Under the pieces are notes generated by a model that saw nothing but the letters and a program-made list of their open reading frames with translations, did not search any database and was not told where the DNA came from. Of a DNA stretch of 64,000 bases, positions 9,443 to 19,383 are shown in pieces (position 1 is the stretch's first letter; every line of letters begins with the position of its first letter). The stretch comes from Streptomyces clavifer (GTDB lineage Bacteria; Actinomycetota; Actinomycetes; Streptomycetales; Streptomycetaceae). The position numbers and the translations under genes were made by a program. The DNA lies in assembly GCA_014651175.1 (NCBI GenBank), contig BMWJ01000008.1, positions 270,554 through 334,553 of the forward strand. Direction: 5' to 3'.

Positions 9443-11570
9443 CCCGCGCGCGGACGGCGTACGCCACCGCCGTGACCGCGAACAGCCCGCAGAACACCGG
9501 CAGTCCGGCGGCGGCGAAGGCGTCCTGCGCCGCCCACCCGGCCACCGCGAGCACCCACACCAGCGCGGCCGCGGCCCGCCGGTGGACGCCCGCGGTCCGC
9601 AGCAGGACGGCCACCAGGGCCAGACAGAGCAGCTGGAGCGCGAACGGCAGTCCCCGGAGCACCGCGGCGGGGGAGGCCGGCCCCACGACCTCGGCCAGGA
9701 AGCCGGCGAGCGCCCCGTGCCACTCCCGTGAGGCGGCCGGCGGCAGGATGCCGAGGAGCAGCGGGGCGGAGTGCAGGGCCGCCACCGTCACCAGCAGCGC
9801 CGCCCCGGTCAGCGCGCGCCGGGGGCGGGGCATGGTGGCGGCAGCGCTGTACACGACGATCATGAGCACCCCGGCGGTCACGGTGACCGGGGGCAGCGCG
9901 TCGACGAGCTCCTCGCCCGTCAGCCGGTCGTGGCCGGCCCGCGCGACCCGCACCAGCGGCACCCAGAAGAGCCCGGCCGCGAGCCCCAGCAGCAGCCACA
10001 GCACCTCGCCGGTCCGCGACACGACACGCTCCCGGTCCGTGGCCGTGGACCCGGCGTCGCGCACGCAGACGGGAATGCCGAAGGCCGGGGTCACCGTGTC
10101 ATGGGCGCCGCGCAGGTACACCGTGTCGGAGGTCCAGTCCGCCCCGTACTCCTCGGCCCGCCGCTCCCGGCCGCGCTGCGCCGCCGACCGGGCCCAGCTC
10201 GTCCCGAAGTCCTCGTCCCGCCCGGCCCCGTGCCCTCTCCCGGTGCCGGACGTCCGCCGGCCGAGCGCCGTGCGCAGTCCCAGCGCGGAGGCGGTCGCCA
10301 CCGCCGTCATGCTCAGCAGCATCGCCCAGCCGGCCCCCGCGATCCCCAGCGGACCGAGCAGCAGCGCCGCGCTGCCCAGCACGAGTGCGCACATCACGGC
10401 CTGCAGGACGGCCAGCGCACCGGTGCGCCCCTGCACCCGCAGCACGCCTATGTACAGCTCGACCAGGACGCGGGGGAGTGCGGCGACGGCCAGCAGCCGC
10501 AGGACGAGGGTGCCGTGGTCGGCGTACTCGTGGCCGAACGGGGCGAGGATGTACGGGGCGAACAGGACCAGGACGAGCACGACGGGGACGAGCAGCACCG
10601 CCATCCGGCGGAGCGCCCCGCGTACGCCTTCGGCGAGGTGGCCGGGGGTGTGCGAGGCGTGCGCGGTGAGGGAGGAGGCCATGTTGATGGCCATGAACTC
10701 CATGGTGCCGCCGACGGTGTACGCGATGTAGAAGAAGCCGTTGTGCGCGGCGTCGAAGCGGACGGCCACCATCACCGGCAGCAGGTTGATCATGGCGAGG
10801 CTGAAGAGCGCGCCGACCGAGTCCCCGGCGAGGAACCGGCCGATCTCGCGCAGCCGGGGCGGTTCGCGGTCCCGTTCCGATCCCGCCTGACGCGGGATCA
10901 GCCTGCGGAAGACCAGCCATCCCAGGGGCAGTACGGACAGGGCCGTCGCGGCGGCCCAGGACACGAAGACGCCGAGGACGGGCAGGGCGGTGGCGAAGGC
11001 GGCGAGCAGCAGCAGCTTGCCGAGGGAGAACGCGGCGTTGCCCACGGGCACCCAGACGGCCTTGCGCAGCCCGGTCAGCACCCCGTCCTGGAGGGTGAGG
11101 ACCGCCCAGGCGACGCACGAACCGGTGAAGACCAGCCCGGCGGACAGGGTGCCGAGCGGGGCGTACGAGTCCCCCCACAGGTCCAGCGTGAGCAGGAAGA
11201 CCACGCAGACCAGTGCGACGACGACGGAGCTGACCAGGTAGGTGCCGGCGACCAGGGAGGCGGTGGCGCGTCCGGCACGGGGCACGTACCGCACCACGGC
11301 GCCGATCATGGTGGTCGCGGTGACCGAGGCCAGCAGGCGCATCGCGGCGATGGCCGCGGAGCCCTGGCCGACGGCCTCCTCGGTGTAGTAGCGGGCGGCG
11401 ACCAGCCAGAAGCCCAGTCCGAGGGCGGCGGAGACACCCGTGGAGAGCATCAGGGCGTAGGCGTTGCGGAACATCGAGTCGCCGCTCGTACCGTCGCGGT
11501 CCGCGGACGCGCCGGCCCCGCTGTCCGGCCCCGCGTCGGCGTCCGGGCCGGCTCTGGCGGTGTCAGTCAC
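9417..11570 (-). CDS. Oligosaccharide flippase fused to an extra C-terminal membrane domain
   Basis: 717-aa protein. After a disordered N-terminus (about 30 aa) comes a polysaccharide-transport (PST/MATE-like, Wzx-type) flippase of about 12 hydrophobic segments, starting MFRNAYALMLSTGVSAALGLGFWL. A hydrophilic, charged linker follows (about residues 430-520, including RGHGAGRDEDFGTSWAR), then a second membrane part of about five or six helices with no family I recognise. GTG 11570 is chosen because it overlaps the aminotransferase stop (GTGACTGA), implying coupling; the frame is open further upstream only inside that gene. It should move lipid-linked glycan units across the membrane. Confidence 0.82.
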   Translation of the reverse strand: MTDTARAGPDADAGPDSGAGASADRDGTSGDSMFRNAYALMLSTGVSAALGLGFWLVAARYYTEEAVGQGSAAIAAMRLLASVTATTMIGAVVRYVPRAGRATASLVAGTYLVSSVVVALVCVVFLLTLDLWGDSYAPLGTLSAGLVFTGSCVAWAVLTLQDGVLTGLRKAVWVPVGNAAFSLGKLLLLAAFATALPVLGVFVSWAAATALSVLPLGWLVFRRLIPRQAGSERDREPPRLREIGRFLAGDSVGALFSLAMINLLPVMVAVRFDAAHNGFFYIAYTVGGTMEFMAINMASSLTAHASHTPGHLAEGVRGALRRMAVLLVPVVLVLVLFAPYILAPFGHEYADHGTLVLRLLAVAALPRVLVELYIGVLRVQGRTGALAVLQAVMCALVLGSAALLLGPLGIAGAGWAMLLSMTAVATASALGLRTALGRRTSGTGRGHGAGRDEDFGTSWARSAAQRGRERRAEEYGADWTSDTVYLRGAHDTVTPAFGIPVCVRDAGSTATDRERVVSRTGEVLWLLLGLAAGLFWVPLVRVARAGHDRLTGEELVDALPPVTVTAGVLMIVVYSAAATMPRPRRALTGAALLVTVAALHSAPLLLGILPPAASREWHGALAGFLAEVVGPASPAAVLRGLPFALQLLCLALVAVLLRTAGVHRRAAAALVWVLAVAGWAAQDAFAAAGLPVFCGLFAVTAVAYAVRARVSGRGPAA

Positions 11571-12762
11571 CGGGCAGCCCCCGCGCGGGCTCGATGCCCG
11601 CCGCTCCGAGGACGTCGATGACCGGTCCGGCGCGCAGCGGGTCGACGGGCAGCGCGTGACGGGCGAACCGGGCCGCGTTGGCGGGGGAGGGGGACGGGTC
11701 GGTGAACCGCTCTCCCGCGTACGTGTCGAGCGGCGGGTCGTAGAGGTAGCCGACGGTGATCCGTCGACGGGCGAGGGCCGCGACGGCCGCGTCCCGGTCG
11801 TGCACCAGCAACGGCACGCGGAACAAGGGCTGTACGCGGGCACCGGCGCTGCCCGGGGCGGCCCAGCGGGTGGCGAGGAGACGCTCCGTCCCCGCCCGGT
11901 GGGCGGCGAGCCGGTCGTCGAGGCGGGCCAGCAGGCGTGCGATCCGGCGCCACCGCAGGCGCCCCGGGGCGACCCGGTAGTCGTGCATGTCGACGCGGAC
12001 CCAGGAATGGAAACCGCTCAGCGAGGGTGCGGAGGCCAGCGCCCGCTGCAGCTCGGCGGACCGCAGCGGCATCCGGATCTCCTCGCGTTCCTGCAGCCCG
12101 AGGAGTCGCAGGGCCCACCACGCGGCCGGGGCGAGCCGCAGCGCCCGCACCGTCGCCTCCGCGTACGGGCGTACGGCATAGGCGAGTTCGGCCGTGAGCG
12201 CGACCGGGTCCAGGAGGGCGTCACGGGCCTGCTCCAGCGGGGCGCGCAACGCCGGGTCGGCGAGGGCGAGGAAGCCTCCGGCCCTGGCGCCCGCGTGCTT
12301 GGAGAGGCTGAAGACGGCCGCGTCCCCGAAGGTCCCGACGGGCCGGCCGTCCACCTCGCTGCCGATGGCGTGCGCCGCGTCCTCGATCAGCGCGATGCCC
12401 AGCCGGTCGCAGCGCTCGCGCAGCCGGCCGGCCGGGTCGGGATGTCCGTACAGATTGGTGGTGAGGACGGCCGAGAGGCCGCTCCACACGGAGTCGGGCA
12501 CGGCGTCCACGTCGAGGGAGCCGTCCGTGGCGGACAGCGGTGCCTGGACGGGGCGCAGACCCGCGGCGAGGACGACGAAGAGGATGACGTCGTCGTTGAC
12601 CGGGGACATCAGCACCCTGCCCCCGGGCTCGCACCAGTGGCGGAGCGCCAGGTAGAGGCCGAACCGGCACGACGGGACGTACAGGCATTCCCGGCCGAGC
12701 CGCGCCCGCATCACCGCCTCCGGCGCGGCGGGGCCGACCGGACCGCTCTCCCCATGAGCCAT
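11563..12762 (-). CDS. DegT/DnrJ/EryC1-like PLP aminotransferase
   Basis: 399-aa PLP-dependent protein of the sugar aminotransferase family that makes amino sugars from keto-sugar nucleotides. IEDAAHAIGS carries the Asp (D128) that contacts the PLP ring nitrogen, and FSLSKHAG carries the Schiff-base lysine (K155). Earlier elements VPSCRFGLYLAL and SPVNDDVILFVVLAAG fit the fold but are divergent from classical DegT. ATG 12762 has a GGGGGGAA ribosome site; the longer open frame to 12894 would run through the sigma-gene terminator. First gene of a two-gene minus-strand operon with the flippase. Confidence 0.82.
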   Translation of the reverse strand: MAHGESGPVGPAAPEAVMRARLGRECLYVPSCRFGLYLALRHWCEPGGRVLMSPVNDDVILFVVLAAGLRPVQAPLSATDGSLDVDAVPDSVWSGLSAVLTTNLYGHPDPAGRLRERCDRLGIALIEDAAHAIGSEVDGRPVGTFGDAAVFSLSKHAGARAGGFLALADPALRAPLEQARDALLDPVALTAELAYAVRPYAEATVRALRLAPAAWWALRLLGLQEREEIRMPLRSAELQRALASAPSLSGFHSWVRVDMHDYRVAPGRLRWRRIARLLARLDDRLAAHRAGTERLLATRWAAPGSAGARVQPLFRVPLLVHDRDAAVAALARRRITVGYLYDPPLDTYAGERFTDPSPSPANAARFARHALPVDPLRAGPVIDVLGAAGIEPARGLPGD

Positions 12763-12818
12763 GTGTTCCCCCCAGAACCATGCCCAATGTGGCCCAGTCC
12801 GTGGCACTTCGTCAACAA

Positions 12819-12859
12819 TGCGGAAGGACCCGCCCGTTGCCGGGGCAGGTCCTTCCGCA
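12819..12859 (-). terminator. Intrinsic-type terminator of the sigma-factor gene
   Basis: A 12-bp perfect inverted repeat (arms 12819-12830 and 12848-12859, arm TGCGGAAGGACC) sits between the sigma-factor stop at 12891 and the aminotransferase start at 12762. It separates the two minus-strand units. Confidence 0.65.
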
Positions 12860-12890
12860 ACGACGTACCGGTGGTGCCGGGGACGTCGGA

Positions 12891-13835
12891 TCACTCCTCC
12901 ACGGTCAGGCCCTTCCTGAGCTTGACCAGCGTCCGGGAGAGCAGCCGGGACACGTGCATCTGCGAGATGCCGAGCTCCTCGCCGATCTCCGACTGCGTCA
13001 TGTTGGCGACGAACCGCAGGGAGAGGATCGTGCGGTCGCGCAACGGCAGGGAGGCGATCAGCGGCTTCAGGGACTCGACGTACTCGATGCCTTCGAGTCC
13101 GTGGTCCACATAGCCCATGCGGTCCGCGAGGGCCCCCTCGCCGTCGTCGTCCTCGGGCTTGGCGTCCAGGGAGCTCGCGGTGTACGCGTTGCTCGCGGCC
13201 ATGCCTTCGACGACTTCGTCGGCGGGGATGCCGAGCCGGTCGGCCAGCTCGGGCACGGTGGGCGCGCGGTCCAGCTGCTGGGCGAGCTCGTCACCCGCCT
13301 TCGCGAGGTCCAGCCGCAGCTCCTGCAGGCGGCGTGGGACGCGCACCGACCAACTGGTGTCGCGGAAGAACCGCTTGACCTCGCCGATGATGGTCGGCAT
13401 CGCGAACGTCGGGAACTCGACGCCCCGGCTGAGCTCGAAGCGGTCGATCGCCTTGATCAGACCGATCGTGCCGACCTGGACGATGTCCTCCATGGGCTCA
13501 CTGCGCGAGCGGAACCGGGAGGCGGCGAACTTGACCAGGGCCAGGTTGAGCTCGACCAGGGTGTTGCGGACGTACGCGTACTCGTGGGTGCCCTCCTCGA
13601 GGGTTTCGAGCCGCGCGAAGAGGGTCTTCGACAGTGCCCTGGCGTCCAGGGCACCGACCTCGGCGTAGGGGGGGATCTCGGGGAGTCCCTCCAGGCCCTC
13701 GCTCATGAGGTCGTCGGTGTACTCGCTGCGCGGGCCCGGAACGGCGCTCGCGGCGGGGGAGTCGGAATCGGTCGGTCCCTGAGGACATGCCGACGTCGCG
13801 ATGCGGGTACGCGATACGTCGAGCCGGGGTGACAT
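12891..13835 (-). CDS. sigI: Alternative sigma factor of the SigB/SigF family (SigI-like)
   Basis: 314-aa group 3 sigma factor. Region 2 motifs are clear: LVELNLALVKFAASRF, DIVQVGTIGLIKAIDRFE (core binding and -10 recognition) and FPTFAMPTIIGEVKRFFRD. Region 3 follows, then region 4 helix-turn-helix MTQSEIGEELGISQMHVSRLLSRTL. The N-terminal ~60 residues are unconserved-looking. ATG 13835 has a GGAGGAG site. The divergent neighbours encode an anti-anti-sigma and an anti-sigma protein, and with hutI nearby the arrangement matches the S. coelicolor sigma-I locus, where a partner-switching pair controls the sigma factor. The gene symbol rests on that gene order. Confidence 0.88.
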   Translation of the reverse strand: MSPRLDVSRTRIATSACPQGPTDSDSPAASAVPGPRSEYTDDLMSEGLEGLPEIPPYAEVGALDARALSKTLFARLETLEEGTHEYAYVRNTLVELNLALVKFAASRFRSRSEPMEDIVQVGTIGLIKAIDRFELSRGVEFPTFAMPTIIGEVKRFFRDTSWSVRVPRRLQELRLDLAKAGDELAQQLDRAPTVPELADRLGIPADEVVEGMAASNAYTASSLDAKPEDDDGEGALADRMGYVDHGLEGIEYVESLKPLIASLPLRDRTILSLRFVANMTQSEIGEELGISQMHVSRLLSRTLVKLRKGLTVEE

Positions 13836-13942
13836 GGTTCTCCTCCATCGTTCTCGGCATATGGCTGCCGATGCCCCTACGTGTTCCTGCGGTGAAGCGG
13901 CGCCTCCGAAGCCGATCGAATGTCCGGGTCGTGATGTCCTCT

Positions 13943-13954
13943 CTACCCTTACCC
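13943..13954 (-). promoter_or_regulatory. Candidate SigB-type promoter of the sigma-factor gene
   Basis: On the minus strand GGGTAAGGGTAG occurs about 110-120 bases before the sigma ATG. GGGTAA/GGGTAG resembles the GGGTAY -10 sequence of SigB/SigF-type promoters. A matching upstream GNNT element about 15 bases away is only weakly visible. It would allow autoregulation. Confidence 0.35.
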
Positions 13955-14124
13955 GGTTCGAGCCACGAGTGACAAGCTCCAAATAAGGCTTATGTCCGCT
14001 TTGTTGAGTTCTCTGACTACCGTGTGGCGAGGGAAACGCGTAAGGTTTTACGCACGTCGGCGGAAGCCACGAAGACGGCCGCGCACAGTGCGCGGACAGT
14101 GACGGACGGCGAAGAGGATCGGCA

Positions 14125-14493
14125 ATGGACCGCGGGACGGTCGGCAGTGCGAACCGGGGTCGGCTACAGGTCGACGTCCGGACGGAGGGGCCCAGCGAGG
14201 TCGTGACACCGGTGGGCGAGCTTGATCACCACACGGCCGACCTGCTGCGCGAGCCGTTGGAGGGCGCGGTCGATCAGGGGCGTGCGCGCCTGGTGGTCGA
14301 CTGCTCGCGGCTCGAGTTCTGTGATTCCACCGGTCTGAACGTGTTGCTCGGTGCACGCCTGAAGGCCGAGGCGGCCGGGGGCGCGGTTCATCTGGCCGGA
14401 ATGCTGCCCGTGGTGGCCCGTGTCTTCGAGATCACGGGGGCCGATGCGGTGTTCACCGTCCACGCCTCGCTCGAAGACGCTCTGCGCACCTGA
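14125..14493 (+). CDS. STAS-domain anti-anti-sigma factor
   Basis: 122-aa STAS protein of the SpoIIAA/RsbV/BldG family. The phosphorylatable serine is S68 in FCDSTGLNVLL, the segment that an anti-sigma kinase modifies. When unphosphorylated, such proteins bind the anti-sigma factor and release sigma. ATG 14125 has an AGAGGA ribosome site. It is divergent from the sigma gene and 198 bases upstream of the ATPase anti-sigma gene on the same strand, so the three form a partner-switching module. Probably equivalent to the anti-anti-sigma component of the S. coelicolor sigma-I system. Confidence 0.88.
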   Translation: MDRGTVGSANRGRLQVDVRTEGPSEVVTPVGELDHHTADLLREPLEGAVDQGRARLVVDCSRLEFCDSTGLNVLLGARLKAEAAGGAVHLAGMLPVVARVFEITGADAVFTVHASLEDALRT

Positions 14494-14691
14494 CGGCGGC
14501 CTTCCTGCCGCTTGTCCGGCCCCCGACGCCCCGTGAACCGCACACGTCATGCTTGTGGCGTGGCGGAATGGGTGTCGGCACGGTTCGGCCGGGCAGGAGA
14601 CACCCTGTCGGGGTCATGGACCACGCACACGCTGTATCTGATCAAGAATCTGTTCGATGGCAACTCGGTGAATCGGTGAGGTGAAGCGCTG

Positions 14692-15186
14692 ATGAGCACC
14701 ACCCGGCAACATCCGCCGGGCGGCCTCGGCCGCGAGCCGGACGGTACGGGCCCCGCAGCCTCTGCCGTACCGGCTGACCGGCAGTGGCGCACGCTCTCGC
14801 TGCGGCAGGCCAGCGGTATCGTGCCGATGGCCCGTGATTTCGCCCGGCAGGCCCTGCACGAATGGGGCTGGCTCCCGGCGACCGGCGCCGACCGGCGGGC
14901 CGCCGCCGAGGACGTCCTGCTGGTCGTCTCCGAGCTCGTCACGAACGCCTGCCTGCACGCGGACGGTCCCGAGGAGCTCCGCATCGCCTGCTCGCCCAAG
15001 GTGCTGCGGGTCGAGGTCGTGGACCGCGGCGCGGGCCAGCCCACTCCCCGCACCCCGCACCGCGCGGGACGGCCCGGCGGGCACGGCATGTTCATCGTGC
15101 AGCGGCTCTGCCTGGACTGGGGTGTCGCGCGTACGCCGGACGAGCCCGGCAAGACCGTATGGGCGGAGCTCGCGGCACCCGCGTAG
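14692..15186 (+). CDS. RsbW-like anti-sigma factor (GHKL ATPase)
   Basis: 164-aa protein with the HATPase_c fold of SpoIIAB/RsbW anti-sigma kinases. The N box is DVLLVVSELVTNACLHA, and the G-box region is VDRGAGQP plus GRPGGHGMFIVQRLC. It should bind the divergent sigma factor and phosphorylate Ser68 of the STAS protein. The N-terminal ~35 residues are unconserved-looking. ATG 14692 follows GAGGTGAAG. A perfect hairpin immediately after the stop ends the transcript. Many Streptomyces RsbW-like proteins exist, so the pairing with this sigma factor rests on gene context. Confidence 0.85.
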   Translation: MSTTRQHPPGGLGREPDGTGPAASAVPADRQWRTLSLRQASGIVPMARDFARQALHEWGWLPATGADRRAAAEDVLLVVSELVTNACLHADGPEELRIACSPKVLRVEVVDRGAGQPTPRTPHRAGRPGGHGMFIVQRLCLDWGVARTPDEPGKTVWAELAAPA

Positions 15187-15208
15187 TCCCGCCTCCCCCG
15201 CAGTACCC

Positions 15209-15238
15209 GAAGAGCGCACCGGAGACGGTGCGCTCTTC
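15209..15238 (+). terminator. Terminator of the anti-sigma gene
   Basis: A 12-bp perfect stem (GAAGAGCGCACC and its complement) with a 6-nt loop starts 23 bases after the stop at 15186 and is followed by CTTCG. Confidence 0.75.
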
Positions 15239-15326
15239 CTTCGTCTGCCGTGCCGGCCCCGGACCGGCCGGGCGGCCCCGTCCGCCCGCCCGGGACCGAT
15301 CACCCGCCGCCGCCCGCCCGGGAACG

Positions 15327-15369
15327 ACGTGGGGGCCGTCGCACCGGTCCGGTGCGACGGCCCCCACGT
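15327..15369 (-). terminator. Terminator of the peptide transporter gene
   Basis: A perfect 19-bp inverted repeat (arms 15327-15345 and 15351-15369, 5-nt loop) lies 18 bases beyond the transporter stop at 15387. Being symmetrical, it could also stop plus-strand read-through. Confidence 0.8.
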
Positions 15370-15386
15370 ACGGGCGGGCGTCCGCG

Positions 15387-16877
<1,491 letters not shown>

Positions 16878-17362
16878 GATCGATCCTTGCTGGTCGGGAC
16901 GCGTCACCGCAGGGGTGGTACGCGCCCGGTGGGGGGTGGCCGGCACCGGCAGGGCCGTGCCCCACCCCCGACGCCTCGAGGGATTCGAACCGGTCACCGG
17001 CTCCGTGGGGGAGCGGGGGCGGACTCGGGGACCGACCACACCGGGATCCACGCCCGGTGCGCTCCACGCGCTCCGGGCCCGGCCCATAGGTCATTCACTG
17101 GTCAGAGCCGGCGGGAACCGGCCCGCACACAAAAGGGACCCTTGGCGCTATGAGCTACCCAAAGGTCCTTCGGTGGTGCAACAGGCGTCGAGCCACCATA
17201 CGACACGACACGCGGGGATATGGAAGGACTTGAGAGATGGATCACAGGTGGTGGTGGGCCCGCGGTCTCATGTTCGAAGGTGGATGACCGATTCGTGGCC
17301 CATACCCGCAGGGCTTGTCGAGCGCCTCACCCCGGGCGCCCGGTGCGGACTACCATCACTGC
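16878..17362. other. Divergent 485-base gap with structured transporter leader
   Basis: No long gene fits here. On the minus strand it holds a 10-bp hairpin followed by four Ts (17136-17168), a ten-codon frame MRPRAHHHL (17242-17271) and GC-rich inverted repeats near 17050. On the plus strand TACCAT (17351-17356) lies seven bases before the response-regulator ATG, so that mRNA may be leaderless. The TTCGAA near 16985 resembles a tRNA T-loop, but its flanks do not pair. Confidence 0.6.
17136..17168 (-). terminator. Terminator-like hairpin in the peptide-transporter leader
   Basis: Read on the minus strand, GGACCTTTGG pairs with CCAAGGGTCC (ten base pairs, one G-U) around a 13-nt loop, followed by CTTTTG. 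No gene ends upstream on this strand, so the structure lies in the 5' leader of the transporter about 260 bases before its ATG. It may be an attenuator, or a barrier to antisense transcription. Confidence 0.5.
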
Positions 17363-18040
<678 letters not shown>

Positions 18041-18055
18041 CGTACAGGAACAGTC

Positions 18056-19321
18056 ATGCGCCGCCGACTGATCAACTCCACGCTCGCCGTGGTGCTCGTG
18101 GTGATCGCCGTCTTCGGCGTCTCCCTCGTCATCGTCGAGACCCGGACCATCAGCAACAGCGCCCAGGAGAGCGTCGACTCCGAGGCGCTGCGGCTGATCA
18201 GTGTCGTCGAGAGCCGCCTGCTGGGCGCGGAACGGATCAGCCCCGACGTGCTGTCCGAACAGGTCGGCCCCGACCGTTACGCACGCGTCGAGATCCCGGG
18301 GCGGGCCCCCATCGAGGTCGGCGAGCGGCCCACGGACAGCGTCATCAGCAGCTCGGAGACGGGGGAGCAGGGCGAGAAGGTCACCGTCGAGGAGTCCCGC
18401 TCCGCCGTCACCCGGGAGGTCGGCCGGACCCTGCTGATCATCGGGGCGGTGGCGCTCCTCGCGATCGTCTCCGCCGTACTCCTCGCCGTACGCCAGGCCA
18501 ACCGCCTGACGTCACCGCTCACCGACCTCGCCGAGACCGCCGAACGCCTGGGCTCGGGCGACCCGCGCCCCCGGCGCAAGCGGTACGGGGTCACCGAGCT
18601 GGACCGGGTCGCGGACGTCCTGGACGCCTCCGCCGAGCGGATCGCCCGGATGCTGACCGCCGAACGGCGCCTCGCCGCGGACGCCTCGCACCAGCTCCGC
18701 ACCCCGCTGACCGCCCTCTCGATGCGCATCGAGGAGATCTACTCCACCGACGACCCGGACACGGTCAAGGAGGAGGCGAGCATCGCGCTCACCCAGGTCG
18801 AGCGGCTCACCGACGTGGTGGAGCGGCTGCTGACCAACGCACGTGACGCACGCACCGGCTCCGCCGTGGTCTTCGACCTCGACGAGGTCGTCAAGCAGCA
18901 GCTGGAGGAGTGGCGCCCGGCCTACCGCAGCGCGGGCCGCGCCGTCGTCTGTTCCGGGAAGCACGGGCTGCAGGCCGTCGGCACCCCCGGCGCGGTCGCC
19001 CAGGTGCTGGCCGCGCTGATCGAGAACTCCCTGATGCACGGCGGCGGCACCGTCGCCCTGCGCACGCGTGTCACCGGCAACCAGGTCGTCGTCGAGGTGA
19101 CCGACGAAGGCCCCGGGGTGCCCGCCGACCTCGGCGCACGGATCTTCGAGCGGACCATCAGCGGCCGCAACTCCACGGGGATCGGCCTCGCCGTCGCCCG
19201 GGACCTCGCGGAGGCCGACGGCGGCCGGCTCGAACTGCTGCAGCAGCAGCCCCCCGTCTTCGCCCTCTTCCTCAGCAGGGTCGCACCCACCCGCAAGGAA
19301 CCGGAACGCCCGGTGCGGTGA
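18056..19321 (+). CDS. Sensor histidine kinase
   Basis: 421-aa membrane kinase. TM1 is about residues 5-28, an extracytoplasmic sensor region runs to about 120, and TM2 is about 123-145. A HAMP domain follows (RLTSPLTDLAETAERLG), then the dimerisation/H box ASHQLRTPL with the phosphoacceptor His, and the catalytic domain with N box ALIENSLMHG, G1 DEGPGVP and G2 GIGLAVARDLAEADGG. It should phosphorylate D52 of the upstream response regulator. The sensor region is short and has no recognised fold, so the ligand is unknown. A small hairpin directly after the stop may end the operon. Confidence 0.92.
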   Translation: MRRRLINSTLAVVLVVIAVFGVSLVIVETRTISNSAQESVDSEALRLISVVESRLLGAERISPDVLSEQVGPDRYARVEIPGRAPIEVGERPTDSVISSSETGEQGEKVTVEESRSAVTREVGRTLLIIGAVALLAIVSAVLLAVRQANRLTSPLTDLAETAERLGSGDPRPRRKRYGVTELDRVADVLDASAERIARMLTAERRLAADASHQLRTPLTALSMRIEEIYSTDDPDTVKEEASIALTQVERLTDVVERLLTNARDARTGSAVVFDLDEVVKQQLEEWRPAYRSAGRAVVCSGKHGLQAVGTPGAVAQVLAALIENSLMHGGGTVALRTRVTGNQVVVEVTDEGPGVPADLGARIFERTISGRNSTGIGLAVARDLAEADGGRLELLQQQPPVFALFLSRVAPTRKEPERPVR

Positions 19322-19338
19322 GCGCCGGCCACCGGCGC
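19322..19338 (+). terminator. Short hairpin after the histidine kinase gene
   Basis: GCGCCGG and CCGGCGC flank a 3-nt loop immediately after the kinase stop. A 7-bp GC stem with no T tract is a plausible but unproven Streptomyces terminator between convergent genes. Confidence 0.4.
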
Positions 19339-19383
19339 ACGCGTCGGCCCGGGCGCGCCGGCGGTGACCGCGGGCCCCGTGGG

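Noticed and set aside
16975-17045. GGATTCGAACC on the plus strand, resembling a minus-strand tRNA T-loop
   Set aside because: The flanking bases do not form a T-stem or acceptor stem and no anticodon arm can be drawn.
17100-17170. Possible tRNA-like or T-box RNA containing TAGCTCA on the minus strand
   Set aside because: No T-box core sequence, and the acceptor and D-arm pairings fail; only the single hairpin is supported.
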